Below, piece by piece: positions 51,415-59,994 of a stretch of DNA of 64,000 bases. The position numbers were made by a program, and so were the translations under genes. Numbering within the stretch: position 1 is the first letter of the stretch; each line of letters starts with the position of its first letter. A model generated the notes under the pieces. It was given only the letters and a program-made list of their open reading frames with translations, did not search any database and was not told where the DNA came from. Location: positions 62,001 through 126,000 of the forward strand of contig JADJDT010000005.1 of assembly GCA_016702545.1 (NCBI GenBank), in the 5' to 3' direction. The stretch is from Pseudomonadota bacterium (GTDB taxonomy: Bacteria; Myxococcota_A; Polyangia; GCA-2747355).

Positions 51415-51927
51415 TCAAGGTCGCGCGACGCCCGAGCGGCGGCGCGGGGCGCAGGCGGCCAGCCACTGGCGCCCCAGGGCCGACGAGCGTGGGCCGCTGG
51501 CGCTGAGCCGTAGGCAGCGCGCGTGATCGCCCTGCACCTCGATCGTCACGCGCAGGTGGTCCGGCAGCTGCGCACCGGCGAGGCGTTCGAACCACTCCAC
51601 CAGGCAGACGCCGGCCCCCCCCAGGTAGTCGAGCACGCCGATCTCGTGCATTTCGGCGTGGTCCTCGAGCCGATAGAGATCCACATGAACGATCGGCAAG
51701 CGTCCCGGGTACTCGTTGATCAGCGTGAAGGTCGGGCTCGCCACCCGGTAGCCCGCCTCGATCCCGAGACCTTCGGCGGCGCCCGCGACGAAGAGCGTCT
51801 TGCCCGCGCCGAGCGGTCCCTCCAGCCCAACGACATCACCAGGCTGCAGCAGCCGCCCCAGCCGCCGGCCGCAGGCCCGCGTGCGCCGCGCGCTGTCGCA
51901 ATCAATGGCACCGAGGTCCATGCTCAC
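51415..51927 (-). CDS. tsaE: tRNA threonylcarbamoyladenosine biosynthesis ATPase TsaE
   Basis: Component of the TsaB-TsaD-TsaE complex that makes t6A37 in ANN-decoding tRNAs; TsaE is the ATPase. P-loop GPLGAGKTLFVAG (~38-50), then VASPTFTLINEYPGRLPIVHVDLYRLED in parts and VCLVEWFERLA are diagnostic. About 170 residues, slightly longer than usual because of a C-terminal Arg-rich tail (ACAPRRRSGVARP). Start GTG 51927 or ATG two codons on. Follows the PfkB kinase gene by 29 bases and likely ends that operon, reading toward tRNA-Arg. Confidence 0.93.
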   Translation of the reverse strand: MSMDLGAIDCDSARRTRACGRRLGRLLQPGDVVGLEGPLGAGKTLFVAGAAEGLGIEAGYRVASPTFTLINEYPGRLPIVHVDLYRLEDHAEMHEIGVLDYLGGAGVCLVEWFERLAGAQLPDHLRVTIEVQGDHARCLRLSASGPRSSALGRQWLAACAPRRRSGVARP

Positions 51928-51956
51928 GAGCGACCTACCGCGCGCTCGACACCGAG

Positions 51957-52874
51957 CTAGAGCTGCACCGGCTCAAAGTGGACAAGACGGGCGAACTCGG
52001 CGCAGCGCTGCGTCAGGTCGGCGCGGGTGACCGAGCGAAAGCGGTCGACGCTGAAGTCCTCGACCGCGAAGGAGGCCGTGGCGCTGCCGAAGACCATCGC
52101 GCGCCGGATGTTGGCCAGCCCGAGGTCGCCGGTGTGCGCCAGGTAGGCCATGAAGCCACCGGCGAAGCAGTCTCCCGCCCCCGTCGGATCGACCACATGC
52201 TCGAGCGGGAAGGCCGGCGCCCAGAAGGGCCCGCCCTCGTCGAAGAGCATCGCCCCGGCATCGCCGCGCTTGATCACCACGTGCTCGACCCCGAGCAGGC
52301 GAATCGCGGCGGCCGCCTTGACCAGGCTGTGCTGCCCCGAGAGCAGCCGGGCCTCTTCGTCGTTGAGGAAGAGCACGCCGGTGTGGCGCAACACCTGCTT
52401 GAGCGCGGCCAGGCAGGGTTCGCGCAGCCAGAAGTTCATCGTGTCGCAGCCGACCAGCGCCGGCCGCTGCACCTGCTGCAGCACGTCGAGCTGCAGCTGC
52501 GGGTCGATGTTGCCGAGGAAGACGTAGCGCGAGTCACGCCAGCGCGCGGGCAGGCGCGGATGGAAGTGCTCGAAGACGTTGAGCTGCGTATCGAGGGTCT
52601 CGCGATCGACGAAGTTCGGCAGATAGCGCCCGCGCCAGCGGAAGGTGCGTCCCGGGGCCTGCTGCAGCCCCTCGAGGTCGACGCCACGGCTGCGCAGCAG
52701 CTCGATATGCTCGGCGGGGAAGTCCTCGCCCACGACGGCCACCAAGCGCACCGGCGTGATCAGCGAGGGCCACCATCGAAAGAACGACGCCGAGCCACCG
52801 AGCACCTCGTCGCCGCTGGCGAGCGGCGTCGTCACCGAGTCGAGCGCCACACTGCCGACCACCAGCAGGCTCAT
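51957..52874 (-). CDS. PfkB/ribokinase-family carbohydrate or nucleoside kinase
   Basis: A 305-residue kinase. Signature elements are MSLLVVGSVALDSV at the start, GGSASFFRWWPSL (substrate-binding region), VVIKRGDAGAMLF and the second PfkB motif VVDPTGAGDCFAGGFMAYLA with the catalytic Asp of GAGD. The phosphoryl acceptor cannot be read from sequence; adenosine-type kinases and sugar kinases share this pattern. ATG 52874 shares bases with the mtnP stop (ATGA) and has AAGGAGA upstream, so the kinase is coupled to methylthioadenosine phosphorylase and may act on a purine-nucleoside or methylthioribose-related product. That link is inference. Confidence 0.88.
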   Translation of the reverse strand: MSLLVVGSVALDSVTTPLASGDEVLGGSASFFRWWPSLITPVRLVAVVGEDFPAEHIELLRSRGVDLEGLQQAPGRTFRWRGRYLPNFVDRETLDTQLNVFEHFHPRLPARWRDSRYVFLGNIDPQLQLDVLQQVQRPALVGCDTMNFWLREPCLAALKQVLRHTGVLFLNDEEARLLSGQHSLVKAAAAIRLLGVEHVVIKRGDAGAMLFDEGGPFWAPAFPLEHVVDPTGAGDCFAGGFMAYLAHTGDLGLANIRRAMVFGSATASFAVEDFSVDRFRSVTRADLTQRCAEFARLVHFEPVQL

Positions 52875-53755
52875 ACCGGATCTCCTTCGCCGCCCACGCC
52901 CTCGACGCCGAGGACCACGTCCAGGCGCGCCCACGCCCGCGGATCGCGCGCCGCCGGGGCCGTCGCCACCGCCTGTCGCCCGGCCTCGGCGTGCGGGCAT
53001 ACCGCGCCGAGGTCGACGCCGCGGATCGTCGCCGCCAGGATGCGCCGCGCGAGCCCGACGTTGCGTGCCAGCACGGCCAGCACCGCCTGCAGCGAGACGT
53101 CACCGTGCCCCTCGTGCCAGCAGTCGTAGTCGGTAGCCATCGCCAGCGTCGCGTAGCAGAGGCCAGCCTCGCGGGCCAGCCGCGCCTCCGGCAGGTTCGT
53201 CATACCGATCACGTCGACGCCCCATTGGCGATAGAGCCGCGACTCGGCGCGCGTCGAGAACTGCGGCCCCTCGATACAGAGGTAGGTGCCGCCACGATGC
53301 ACCACCGCGCCGCACTGCTCGGCCGCCGTGGCCAGCACCGCCGCCAGGCCGCCACAGATCGGGTCCGCGAACGGCACGTGCCCGGCCACGCCGCCGCCGT
53401 AGAAGCTCCCAGCGCGCCCCTGGGTGCGATCGATGAACTGATCGACGATCACCATCTCACCCGGGGCGATCGTCTCGCGCATGCTCCCGACCGCACTGAC
53501 CGACACCAGCCAACGCACGCCGAGCTGCTTGAAGCCGTGCACGTTGGCGCGGTAGTTGATTTCGCCGGGCAGCAGCCGATGCCCCCGCCCGTGCCGCGGC
53601 AAAAACACGGCCCGCCGCCCGTCGAGCTCGCCGACGACATAGGCATCCGAGGGGGCGCCGAAGGGCGTCTCGAGCCCGACCTCGCGCGCCTGCGTCAGTC
53701 CCTCGAGCTCGTAGAGCCCGCTCCCACCCACCACGCCAATGGCTGGAGACAACAT
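52871..53755 (-). CDS. mtnP: S-methyl-5'-thioadenosine phosphorylase MtnP
   Basis: Phosphorolysis of methylthioadenosine (from polyamine or homoserine-lactone synthesis) to adenine and methylthioribose-1-phosphate. 294 residues. IGVVGGSGLYELEG at the start, LPRHGRGHRLLPGEINYRANV in parts, YLCIEGPQFSTRAESRLYR and GMTNLPEARLAREAGLCYATLAMATDYDCW in parts; the NLPEA and DYDCW segments are those of MTA phosphorylase rather than plain purine nucleoside phosphorylase. ATG 53755 is chosen because longer versions lack conservation. The stop overlaps the PfkB kinase start, making a two-gene operon continuing into tsaE. Confidence 0.93.
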   Translation of the reverse strand: MLSPAIGVVGGSGLYELEGLTQAREVGLETPFGAPSDAYVVGELDGRRAVFLPRHGRGHRLLPGEINYRANVHGFKQLGVRWLVSVSAVGSMRETIAPGEMVIVDQFIDRTQGRAGSFYGGGVAGHVPFADPICGGLAAVLATAAEQCGAVVHRGGTYLCIEGPQFSTRAESRLYRQWGVDVIGMTNLPEARLAREAGLCYATLAMATDYDCWHEGHGDVSLQAVLAVLARNVGLARRILAATIRGVDLGAVCPHAEAGRQAVATAPAARDPRAWARLDVVLGVEGVGGEGDPV

Positions 53756-53810
53756 GCGCCCTGTTCCCTCTTCTTCGCCGAGCGGAGCTAGCACGCGCGT
53801 CCCGCGCGGG

Positions 53811-55184
53811 TCAACGCGCGGCCGCGACGCCCGTGCAGGGGCCGCCGGCGAAGAGCTGGGCCACGAAGAGCACGGGGGGCTGCGCGTGCGCGTCGATCGC
53901 CACCCCACTGCCGAGGGCGGTGACGTCGTCGGCCAGCAGGTTGCGGCGGTGGCCCGGGCTGTCGGCCAGCTCGCGTACGGTCTCCTCCACGGCGTAGCCG
54001 CGCGCCACGTTCTCGCGCACGACCGCGCAGGCCAGGCCCGCGCGCCGCAGGCGCTCGACGGGGCCCCCGTAGCGTGGGGCGAGATGTCCGACGTAGCCCT
54101 GCGCCAGCATGTCCTGTGCGTGCTTGCGGGCCACGCCCGCCAGGCGCTCGTCGGGCGGCAGGGCAGCCTGACCCGCTCGCAGGCGCAGCGCGTTCGTCAG
54201 GCGCAGCAGCTCAGCCTCGAGCTGCTGCGCCGTGGGCGCGCCGCCCGGCGCCGGCAGGGACAAGTCCACGTCGCGCGGCAGCGCCAGCGCGTCGGGCGGC
54301 TCGCCGGCGCACTCGAGCGGGAAGTTGGCCAGCACCTCCTCGCCGTAGAGGCCCTCGCTGGTGATCTCGATGCGATAGCGGCCGCGCTGCGCGCAGGCCA
54401 CGAGCCCCTCGTAGCCACCCTCGCGCGGCTGCAGCGACACGTTGTTGACCGTGCCCGCGGGCGAGGTCACGGTCAGCTCCAGCGCCGGGCCGGGACGGCG
54501 GCGCGTGAAGCGCAACCGCGCGCGCTGCCCCTCGGCCATCGCCCGCGGCACGGGCTCGATCCCCACAGCGCTCTCGAGGAGCAAGGCCACGGCGCGCGGG
54601 CGCGCCGGTTGACCCAGCGGCCGGCAGAGCGCCAGGCCGGCGCGGGTATAGCGGCTGCGCGCCAGCAGCTCCGTCAGCCGACCCTGGAGCGCGGCGGCCG
54701 CGGCCGCCGGTTGCGCCTCGGGCCAATCTACCGCCACGACATCGGGCAGCGGCTCGATCAGCCCGTGCGCCCGCAGCGCGAACTCGAGCAGCGTGGCCGA
54801 GGGGGGGCCTTGCCCGGGCAGCCCACGACAGACCTCGCGCGCGCTCTGCGCCGCCTCACGATCGACGGGCACCGGCGCCACGGCGGCCTCCCGCGCCGCC
54901 TCCTCGAGCGCCCGCGCCAACGCTACCTCGGCGCCCCACGGCAGCCACGGCGAGCGCAGGCCGTAGGTCGTGGCGGGCTCGCCTGTCGGCCGGAGCACCA
55001 GCGGGATCGCCGCCGCGCTGCGCGCCGGGCCCAGCGCAGCTTCCTGCGAGCGGGGCGCCAGCCGGATCGCGCCGCGCTGCGCGCCGCAGGCGGCGCACGA
55101 CACGAGCAGCGCGAGGCGCGCTCGCCCGCCCCACCCACGCAGACGGCGCGCGGCGCGCGAGCCCCCGAGCTCGTCGGATCGCAA
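53811..55184 (-). CDS. CAP/SCP-domain (SCP-like extracellular) lipoprotein
   Basis: Start uncertain; TTG 55184 gives ~457 residues and a lipoprotein-like leader ending LALLVSCAACG. The middle region (APRSQEAALGPARSA, LEEAAREAAVAPVPVDREA, LRFTRRRPGPALELTVTSPAGTV) is beta- and helix-mixed and unassigned. The C-terminal ~130 residues are a CAP/SCP domain: LLRLTNALRLRAGQAALPPDERLAGVARKHAQDML in parts, GYVGHLAPRYGGPVERLRRAG with the His, VVRENVARGY with the Glu, and DSPGHRRNLLAD with the second His. These are the tetrad positions of the family. Function of bacterial CAP proteins is largely unknown; some bind lipids or act as proteases. Reads away from the CBM9-like gene. Confidence 0.85.
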   Translation of the reverse strand: MRSDELGGSRAARRLRGWGGRARLALLVSCAACGAQRGAIRLAPRSQEAALGPARSAAAIPLVLRPTGEPATTYGLRSPWLPWGAEVALARALEEAAREAAVAPVPVDREAAQSAREVCRGLPGQGPPSATLLEFALRAHGLIEPLPDVVAVDWPEAQPAAAAAALQGRLTELLARSRYTRAGLALCRPLGQPARPRAVALLLESAVGIEPVPRAMAEGQRARLRFTRRRPGPALELTVTSPAGTVNNVSLQPREGGYEGLVACAQRGRYRIEITSEGLYGEEVLANFPLECAGEPPDALALPRDVDLSLPAPGGAPTAQQLEAELLRLTNALRLRAGQAALPPDERLAGVARKHAQDMLAQGYVGHLAPRYGGPVERLRRAGLACAVVRENVARGYAVEETVRELADSPGHRRNLLADDVTALGSGVAIDAHAQPPVLFVAQLFAGGPCTGVAAAR

Positions 55185-55408
55185 CGCCGGTGCCGCGCCG
55201 TGCAAAGGGAGCCCTAGAGCGCCGAACGGGTCAACGACCCGTAGCGAGACGGTCGAGGGCGATACCGAGACGGGTGCCCGAGGAGGGACCACCGGAGACG
55301 TGCTGCTGGCACGTCGAGGAGGCGGACCGACGAGGCCACCCGTCGCAGGGAGCCATCGGCCGTCGCAGCAGGGGCGGAACCTGTTCGGCGCTCTAGGGGC
55401 AAGGAAAG

Positions 55409-56785
55409 CTACTTCGGCAGGACCGGCGCGGCAGCGGGCGCGCTCTTGGCAGCCGCCGCAGCAGGTCGCGCCACCTTGGCCGCCGCTGGGGGCGTGGCGG
55501 GCACGGGCGCGGCGGGGCTGGCGCTGGGGCTCGCGCTGCTGCTCGCCGCGGCCGTGGCACCGGTCGCGTCGCCGAAAATTAACTCGCCGAAGCGATCGAT
55601 CTTGTGGAAGTCGCCGACCAGCGGCGGCGACCAACCGACGGCGAGCTGCGCCTGGTCGCGCGGTGCGTCGAGCCGAAACATGTTGAGGCGCCAGAGGTCC
55701 CCGACGGCCGGCGGCGTGCGCAGTCCAACCACGCCCTCCTTGCCGCGCACGTCGCCCCAGGGCACGAAGAGCTCCACGGTCCATGCGCTGTCCTGGTCGT
55801 CGCGCCGGTCGAGCGTGCCCTTGAGCTGCACGGCGGCCTGCATGCCGGAATTCCAGGCGTTGTCGTTCTGCCGGTAGTCGGGCAGGTAGCTATCGAAGAT
55901 CGTCCCCGCCGGGTTGACCTGCAGCTCGACGTAGTCGCGCCCGTCGCCGTCGGCGTCGACAAAGACCTCGACCGCCTCCTGGGTCCAGAGCTTGTCATCA
56001 CGCTTGGTCAAGGTGGTCCAGATATCGCTGTCCGCGTTCTCGAAGGCGACATAGAGCCCCCGCTCGTCCCACAGCACCCGGGCCGTGGTCCGCACCTCCC
56101 CGGCACCGCCCGTCAGCGTGTCGACGAAGGCGCCGGTCGACGCGGCCGTGCTCCAGCTCGGCTCGTCGAGCTTGCCGTCGAGGGTCAACGGCCCTGCCGC
56201 CCGCCGGGCGACCAGGCGCGGCAAGGCCGGCCGCGCCGCCCCACCCTTCGCCGCACTGGGAGCCACCGGCAGCGAGGCCGCCAGGATGCGGCTCTTGTCG
56301 TCCTGCGGCCCCTTGATGCGCATCCTTAGGCTCTCGCGCCACAGGCCGGTGAAGACCTCGAGGCGCGTCGCCGGCCAACCCACCGGCAGCACCACCGTGT
56401 GCTGGTCGCGGATGATGTCCCCGGCCTTCCACATCGTCGCCGGGTAGCGGCCGCCGATCGCCTTGTGGTCAGCGTTGAGAAACTGCTTGAGCGCCGGGTC
56501 GGCGAGGTGCACGAAGATCTCCCAGCCGGGGACCGGCTGCTTGACCTGCCAATAGTGCGTGAGCGTGAAGGGCTGCCCGGGCACGATCGGCTGGGCGCTG
56601 ACGTCGAGGCCGAGGTAGACCACCTTGCCTTCGAGCTCGGCATGGACCGGGTACTGCGGCTTGGGCGCACTCTTGAGCAGCTGTTGGCCGATCGCCGTCC
56701 AGTCGGTGGCGCTCGGGCGATCGGGCTCCTGCTCGACGCAGGCCACCACCCCGGCCAAGCCCGCATACGCGAGCCACACCCGCAT
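55409..56785 (-). CDS. CBM9-like carbohydrate-binding lipoprotein
   Basis: About 458 residues. MRVWLAYAGLAGVVACVEQ is a lipoprotein signal with lipobox VVAC. The first half is a beta-rich domain of sugar-lyase/hydrolase-linker type (VYLGLDVSAQPIVPGQPFTLTHYW, GWEIFVHLADPALKQFL). The second half resembles family 9 carbohydrate-binding domains: LTLDGKLDEPSWSTA, VLWDERGLYVAFENADSDIWTTLTKRD in parts, EAVEVFVDADGDGRDYVELQVNPAGTIFDSYL in parts. The C-terminus is a low-complexity Ala/Pro/Lys tail. ATG 56785 is used because it starts the signal peptide directly. Predicted at the outer membrane or cell surface; ligand unknown. Confidence 0.85.
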   Translation of the reverse strand: MRVWLAYAGLAGVVACVEQEPDRPSATDWTAIGQQLLKSAPKPQYPVHAELEGKVVYLGLDVSAQPIVPGQPFTLTHYWQVKQPVPGWEIFVHLADPALKQFLNADHKAIGGRYPATMWKAGDIIRDQHTVVLPVGWPATRLEVFTGLWRESLRMRIKGPQDDKSRILAASLPVAPSAAKGGAARPALPRLVARRAAGPLTLDGKLDEPSWSTAASTGAFVDTLTGGAGEVRTTARVLWDERGLYVAFENADSDIWTTLTKRDDKLWTQEAVEVFVDADGDGRDYVELQVNPAGTIFDSYLPDYRQNDNAWNSGMQAAVQLKGTLDRRDDQDSAWTVELFVPWGDVRGKEGVVGLRTPPAVGDLWRLNMFRLDAPRDQAQLAVGWSPPLVGDFHKIDRFGELIFGDATGATAAASSSASPSASPAAPVPATPPAAAKVARPAAAAAKSAPAAAPVLPK

Positions 56786-56913
56786 CGTTCTCCACTGCAC
56801 CATGGTCGCTAGCCCTCCTCACACCCGCGCAAGGCGCCGGCACCGGGACCGTGTAGCTCAGCCGAGCGCGGGTTGGCAAGCGAACGCGGGCAGGATCCTA
56901 ACACCCAGCCTCC

Positions 56914-58236
56914 TTAAACCAGCACGGCGCCGTCGAGCTCCTCCACCACCACCGGTCGGCTGCGACCGAGCTCGGCATGGCTGGCCTCGCGCTCGAGCGC
57001 GAGCTGATAGGTGTGGGCCACCAGCTCGGGGAACTGGCGCACATGGGCGTTGAAGGCCGCGCGGGGCAGACAGAGCACCACCGCGCGATCGACCGCGGTG
57101 ACGGTCGCGGTGGCCGGCCGTTGATGCAAGAGCGAGATCTCGCCGAAGACCTGCCCCGGGCCCAGCTCGGCCAAGAGCAGCGGCTCGCCCTGATCCTGCC
57201 GCACCACGCGCACCGCCCCGCTCAACACGACGTAGAGCCCATCGGCGGCGCCGCCCTCGGTCACGACCACGTCTCCGCGCTGGAAGACGCGCGCGCTGAA
57301 GAGCGCCGCCAGCGCCTCGCGGCGCGCGGGATCGAGGGGCGCGAAGAGCGGCGAGGTGGCGAGCAGCGCCCGCAGCAGGCGCTGCCGTGCCGCCCGCGCC
57401 AGCCCTTCGGCCAGGCGCGGGGCGCCGCTCGCGGCATCCTCCAGCGCCTTGCGTGCGATCTCGAAGAGCAGCACCGGCCGCCGCGCGGTCACGCTGGCCA
57501 CCCGTGGCTCCTGCGTCAAGAGCGCCATCTCCCCGAAGAACGCCCCCGGCCGCAGGTGCGCGAGCGGCACGCCATCGCGCTCGACCTCGACCAGCCCGTG
57601 GGCCAGCAAGAACATCGACGTCCCGGCCTCGCCCTGCCGCACGATCACCGTCCCTGCCGCGAGCTCGCGCCGCTGCAGCAGGCCACCGAGCTCGACCAGC
57701 TCGTCCGCGCTCAGCGCCGACAGCAGCGGGTGGGGCGGGAGCGCGCCCGGCGCCCGACTGACCTGGCGCCAGTGCTGAAGCGCATCGCCGCACAGCTCCT
57801 GCGCCAGCGCGCACAACGCCGCGCCCTCCTCGGCGGTGACCGGCTCGAGCTCGGGCGCGACGGCGTCCACCGCCGGCGGGGGCGGCGGCTGGGCGCGCCC
57901 CGCCGCCAGTCGCGACGAGCCCGCGCCGTAGCGCTCGGCGATCGCGCGCAAGAGGCGCGCGGCAGCACCCGCGTCGGCCAAGGCGAGGTCTTGCGTGGCC
58001 GCCAAGGCCAAGAGCAGCTGCCCCTGCTCCGCCAGCGCCTCTGCGCTCAGCTCGAGCTGCCGCGCGACCTGGGGCCAACCCTGCAGCGCCCCGAGCGCCG
58101 CCGCCGTGCGATACCAGAGGTAGAGCGAGTCGGGCGCGCAGCGCAGCAACGCACAGTAGAGGCGCAAGGCCGCGGCGTGCTCCCCGCGCACCCGCGCCTC
58201 ATCGGCCTGATCCAGTAGCTCGTCGTTGACGCTCAT
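56914..58236 (-). CDS. protein with TPR-like start and two cyclic-nucleotide-binding domains
   Basis: A 440-residue soluble protein. The first ~80 residues are helical repeats (DEARVRGEHAAALRLYCALLRC). Two cNMP-binding domains follow: one at ~175-290 with GTVIVRQGEAGTSMFLLAHGLVEVERDG in parts and RPGAFFGEMALLTQEPRVASVTA in parts, the second at ~305-420 with GDVVVTEGGAADGLYVVLSGAVRVV in parts and LGPGQVFGEISLLHQRPATATVTA in parts. The phosphate-binding cassette F-G-E-x-x-L-L is present in both, though the Arg-Ser/Thr-A pair is replaced by PRVAS and PATAT, so cAMP binding is possible but not proven. No effector domain is seen, so it may act by protein-protein contact. Divergent from amrB. Confidence 0.88.
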   Translation of the reverse strand: MSVNDELLDQADEARVRGEHAAALRLYCALLRCAPDSLYLWYRTAAALGALQGWPQVARQLELSAEALAEQGQLLLALAATQDLALADAGAAARLLRAIAERYGAGSSRLAAGRAQPPPPPAVDAVAPELEPVTAEEGAALCALAQELCGDALQHWRQVSRAPGALPPHPLLSALSADELVELGGLLQRRELAAGTVIVRQGEAGTSMFLLAHGLVEVERDGVPLAHLRPGAFFGEMALLTQEPRVASVTARRPVLLFEIARKALEDAASGAPRLAEGLARAARQRLLRALLATSPLFAPLDPARREALAALFSARVFQRGDVVVTEGGAADGLYVVLSGAVRVVRQDQGEPLLLAELGPGQVFGEISLLHQRPATATVTAVDRAVVLCLPRAAFNAHVRQFPELVAHTYQLALEREASHAELGRSRPVVVEELDGAVLV

Positions 58237-58437
58237 CTTTGACCATCCCGCACGCGCTGACCGCCATCCGCCGCGCGCGCGGGCGACAGTATACACGCGC
58301 GCCGGACCGGCGTTCGCCGCTCCATCGGCGCACGGCCCCCCAACGACAACGTTGACCTGGCCGCGCCCGATGGCACTCTTGGGCCGGGGTCGCGGCGGCA
58401 TAGGGCCCCGCGATCGGGGCCCGAAGGGAGCGAAGCG

Positions 58438-59298
58438 ATGTCCCAGCCGCAGCAGACGCGCAATGCCGAGCTGGCCGGAAGCTGGTATCCGGCCACGCCC
58501 ACGGCCTGCCAGGCAAGCTTCGGCCGCTTCGAGCGCGGCGCGGTCGAGAGCACGCGCACCCACCTCGTGGGCGGCGTCGTGCCGCATGCCGGCTGGGCCT
58601 TCTCCGGCGCGATCGCCTACAACGTGCTGCGCGAGCTCGCCGCGGCCGCCAGCGAGGCCGAGACCATCGTGCTCTTCGCCGGCCACCTCGGGCCCGAGGC
58701 CGCGAGCACCGTGATGCAACACGGGCAGTGCTGGACGCCCTTCGGCCCGATCGAGACCGACGAGGCCCTGGTGCAGCGCCTCTCGACCGACGCGCCCTTG
58801 CGGGCCGAGAGCCCGCTCGACCACACGCAGGACAACTCGGCCGAGGTCCTCTTCCCTCTGATCAAACACTTCTTCCCGACTGCGCGCGTCGTGATCCTCG
58901 GCGCACCGCCCCGCGCCGCCACGCTGCAGCTCGCCGATGCCGTGATCGACGCCGCCGAGCAGCTCCAGCGCAGGATCGTCGTGCTCGGCTCGACCGACCT
59001 GACGCACTACGGCCCCAACTACGGCTTCAGCCCGCAGGGCCCCGGCGCCGCCGCCGAGCGCTGGGTGCGCGAGGTCAACGATCCGCTCTTCATCGCCGCC
59101 GCCTGCGAGGGCACGCCGCTCGAGGTGCTTCAGACGGGCCGCGTCCACCGCAACGCCTGCTGCCCGGGCGCGGTCGCCGCCGCCTGGCGCTGCGCCCAAC
59201 GCCTCGGCGCCAGCAGTGGCGAGCGCCTGCGCTACGCCACCAGCACCGACGTACGGCCCGATGCCAGCTTCGTCGGCTACGGCGGCATCGTCTACTGA
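58438..59298 (+). CDS. MEMO1/AmmeMemoRadiSam protein B family
   Basis: A 286-residue MEMO-fold protein. Diagnostic strings are RNAELAGSWYPATPTACQ at the start, GGVVPHAGWAFSGAIAYNVLREL in parts, FAGHLGPEAAS, LDHTQDNSAEVLFPLIKHFFP in parts and LGSTDLTHYGPNYGF, with His residues lining the putative metal site. In other bacteria this family lies with AMMECR1 and radical-SAM genes; neither partner is here. Role unknown; related proteins bind metals. Start ATG 58438 follows GAAGGGAGCGAAG. Convergent with the Uma2 gene. Confidence 0.92.
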   Translation: MSQPQQTRNAELAGSWYPATPTACQASFGRFERGAVESTRTHLVGGVVPHAGWAFSGAIAYNVLRELAAAASEAETIVLFAGHLGPEAASTVMQHGQCWTPFGPIETDEALVQRLSTDAPLRAESPLDHTQDNSAEVLFPLIKHFFPTARVVILGAPPRAATLQLADAVIDAAEQLQRRIVVLGSTDLTHYGPNYGFSPQGPGAAAERWVREVNDPLFIAAACEGTPLEVLQTGRVHRNACCPGAVAAAWRCAQRLGASSGERLRYATSTDVRPDASFVGYGGIVY

Positions 59299-59311
59299 GC
59301 TATCGTTTGCG

Positions 59312-59935
59312 CTATTGAGCGGGTCGCGAAGCCGGGCTGAGAGGGCCCAGCCGTTGCGCGTCCTGGCCCAGTGCGCCAGCGTAGAGCGCGCTCACATCCA
59401 GCGTGCAGCCGATCGCCTGCAGCCGCAGGCAGGCCCCCGCGCGCGCCTCGCAGCGGGTCCAGTCGCCACGCGAGTCCCGCTCCCACAGCTCGATCAGCGG
59501 CTCGCGATGCGACACCAGCACGCAAGCCGCGAGGGACGCGATCTGGCGGTAGTGATCGAGCTTCTCGGTGCGGTCGTAGGACTCGGTCCCATCGCCCAAG
59601 ACCTCGATCACGACGGTCGGATTGACCACCGTGGGATGGCTCTCGGGATCGCGCTCTAGCTCGCCGCAGACCACTGTCACGTCGGGGTAGGTCGCGAGCC
59701 CGGTGCTCCGCACCCGGATCCGCAGATCCGAGGTGAAGAGCCGGCACGGTCCACCGCGCAGCTGCGGGTGCAGCGCGGCGATCAGCTCGGCCGCCAGCGC
59801 CGCATGCTCCGGTGACCCGCCCGCCATCGCGTAGATTTCACCATCGAAGAACTCGTGCCGCGACGGCGAACCCTCCTCGAGCTCGAGGTAGTCACGATAG
59901 GTGTAACGGTGTCTTGGGGCTCGAGCCAGCGACAT
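59312..59935 (-). CDS. Uma2/DUF820-family PD-(D/E)xK nuclease-like protein
   Basis: 207 residues. The fold's catalytic pattern is visible: RHEFFDGEIYAMAG (Glu at the start of the core), TYPDVTVVCGELERD (Asp), NPTVVIEVLGDGTESYDRTEKLDHYRQIA in parts (Glu-x-Lys), ending AACVLVSHREPLIELWERD. Uma2 proteins are widespread, often in many copies, in cyanobacteria and Myxococcota; some have endonuclease activity and the biological role is unclear. Only one copy is here, between amrB and the metallophosphoesterase. The ATG at 59935 begins MSLARAPRHRYTYRDYLEL, the usual start. Confidence 0.9.
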   Translation of the reverse strand: MSLARAPRHRYTYRDYLELEEGSPSRHEFFDGEIYAMAGGSPEHAALAAELIAALHPQLRGGPCRLFTSDLRIRVRSTGLATYPDVTVVCGELERDPESHPTVVNPTVVIEVLGDGTESYDRTEKLDHYRQIASLAACVLVSHREPLIELWERDSRGDWTRCEARAGACLRLQAIGCTLDVSALYAGALGQDAQRLGPLSPASRPAQ

Positions 59936-59994
59936 GCCCTGACCTTAGCAAAGGCCGAAGATCGAGGCGAGCACCCCTCCGCGCGCGTGGACCC

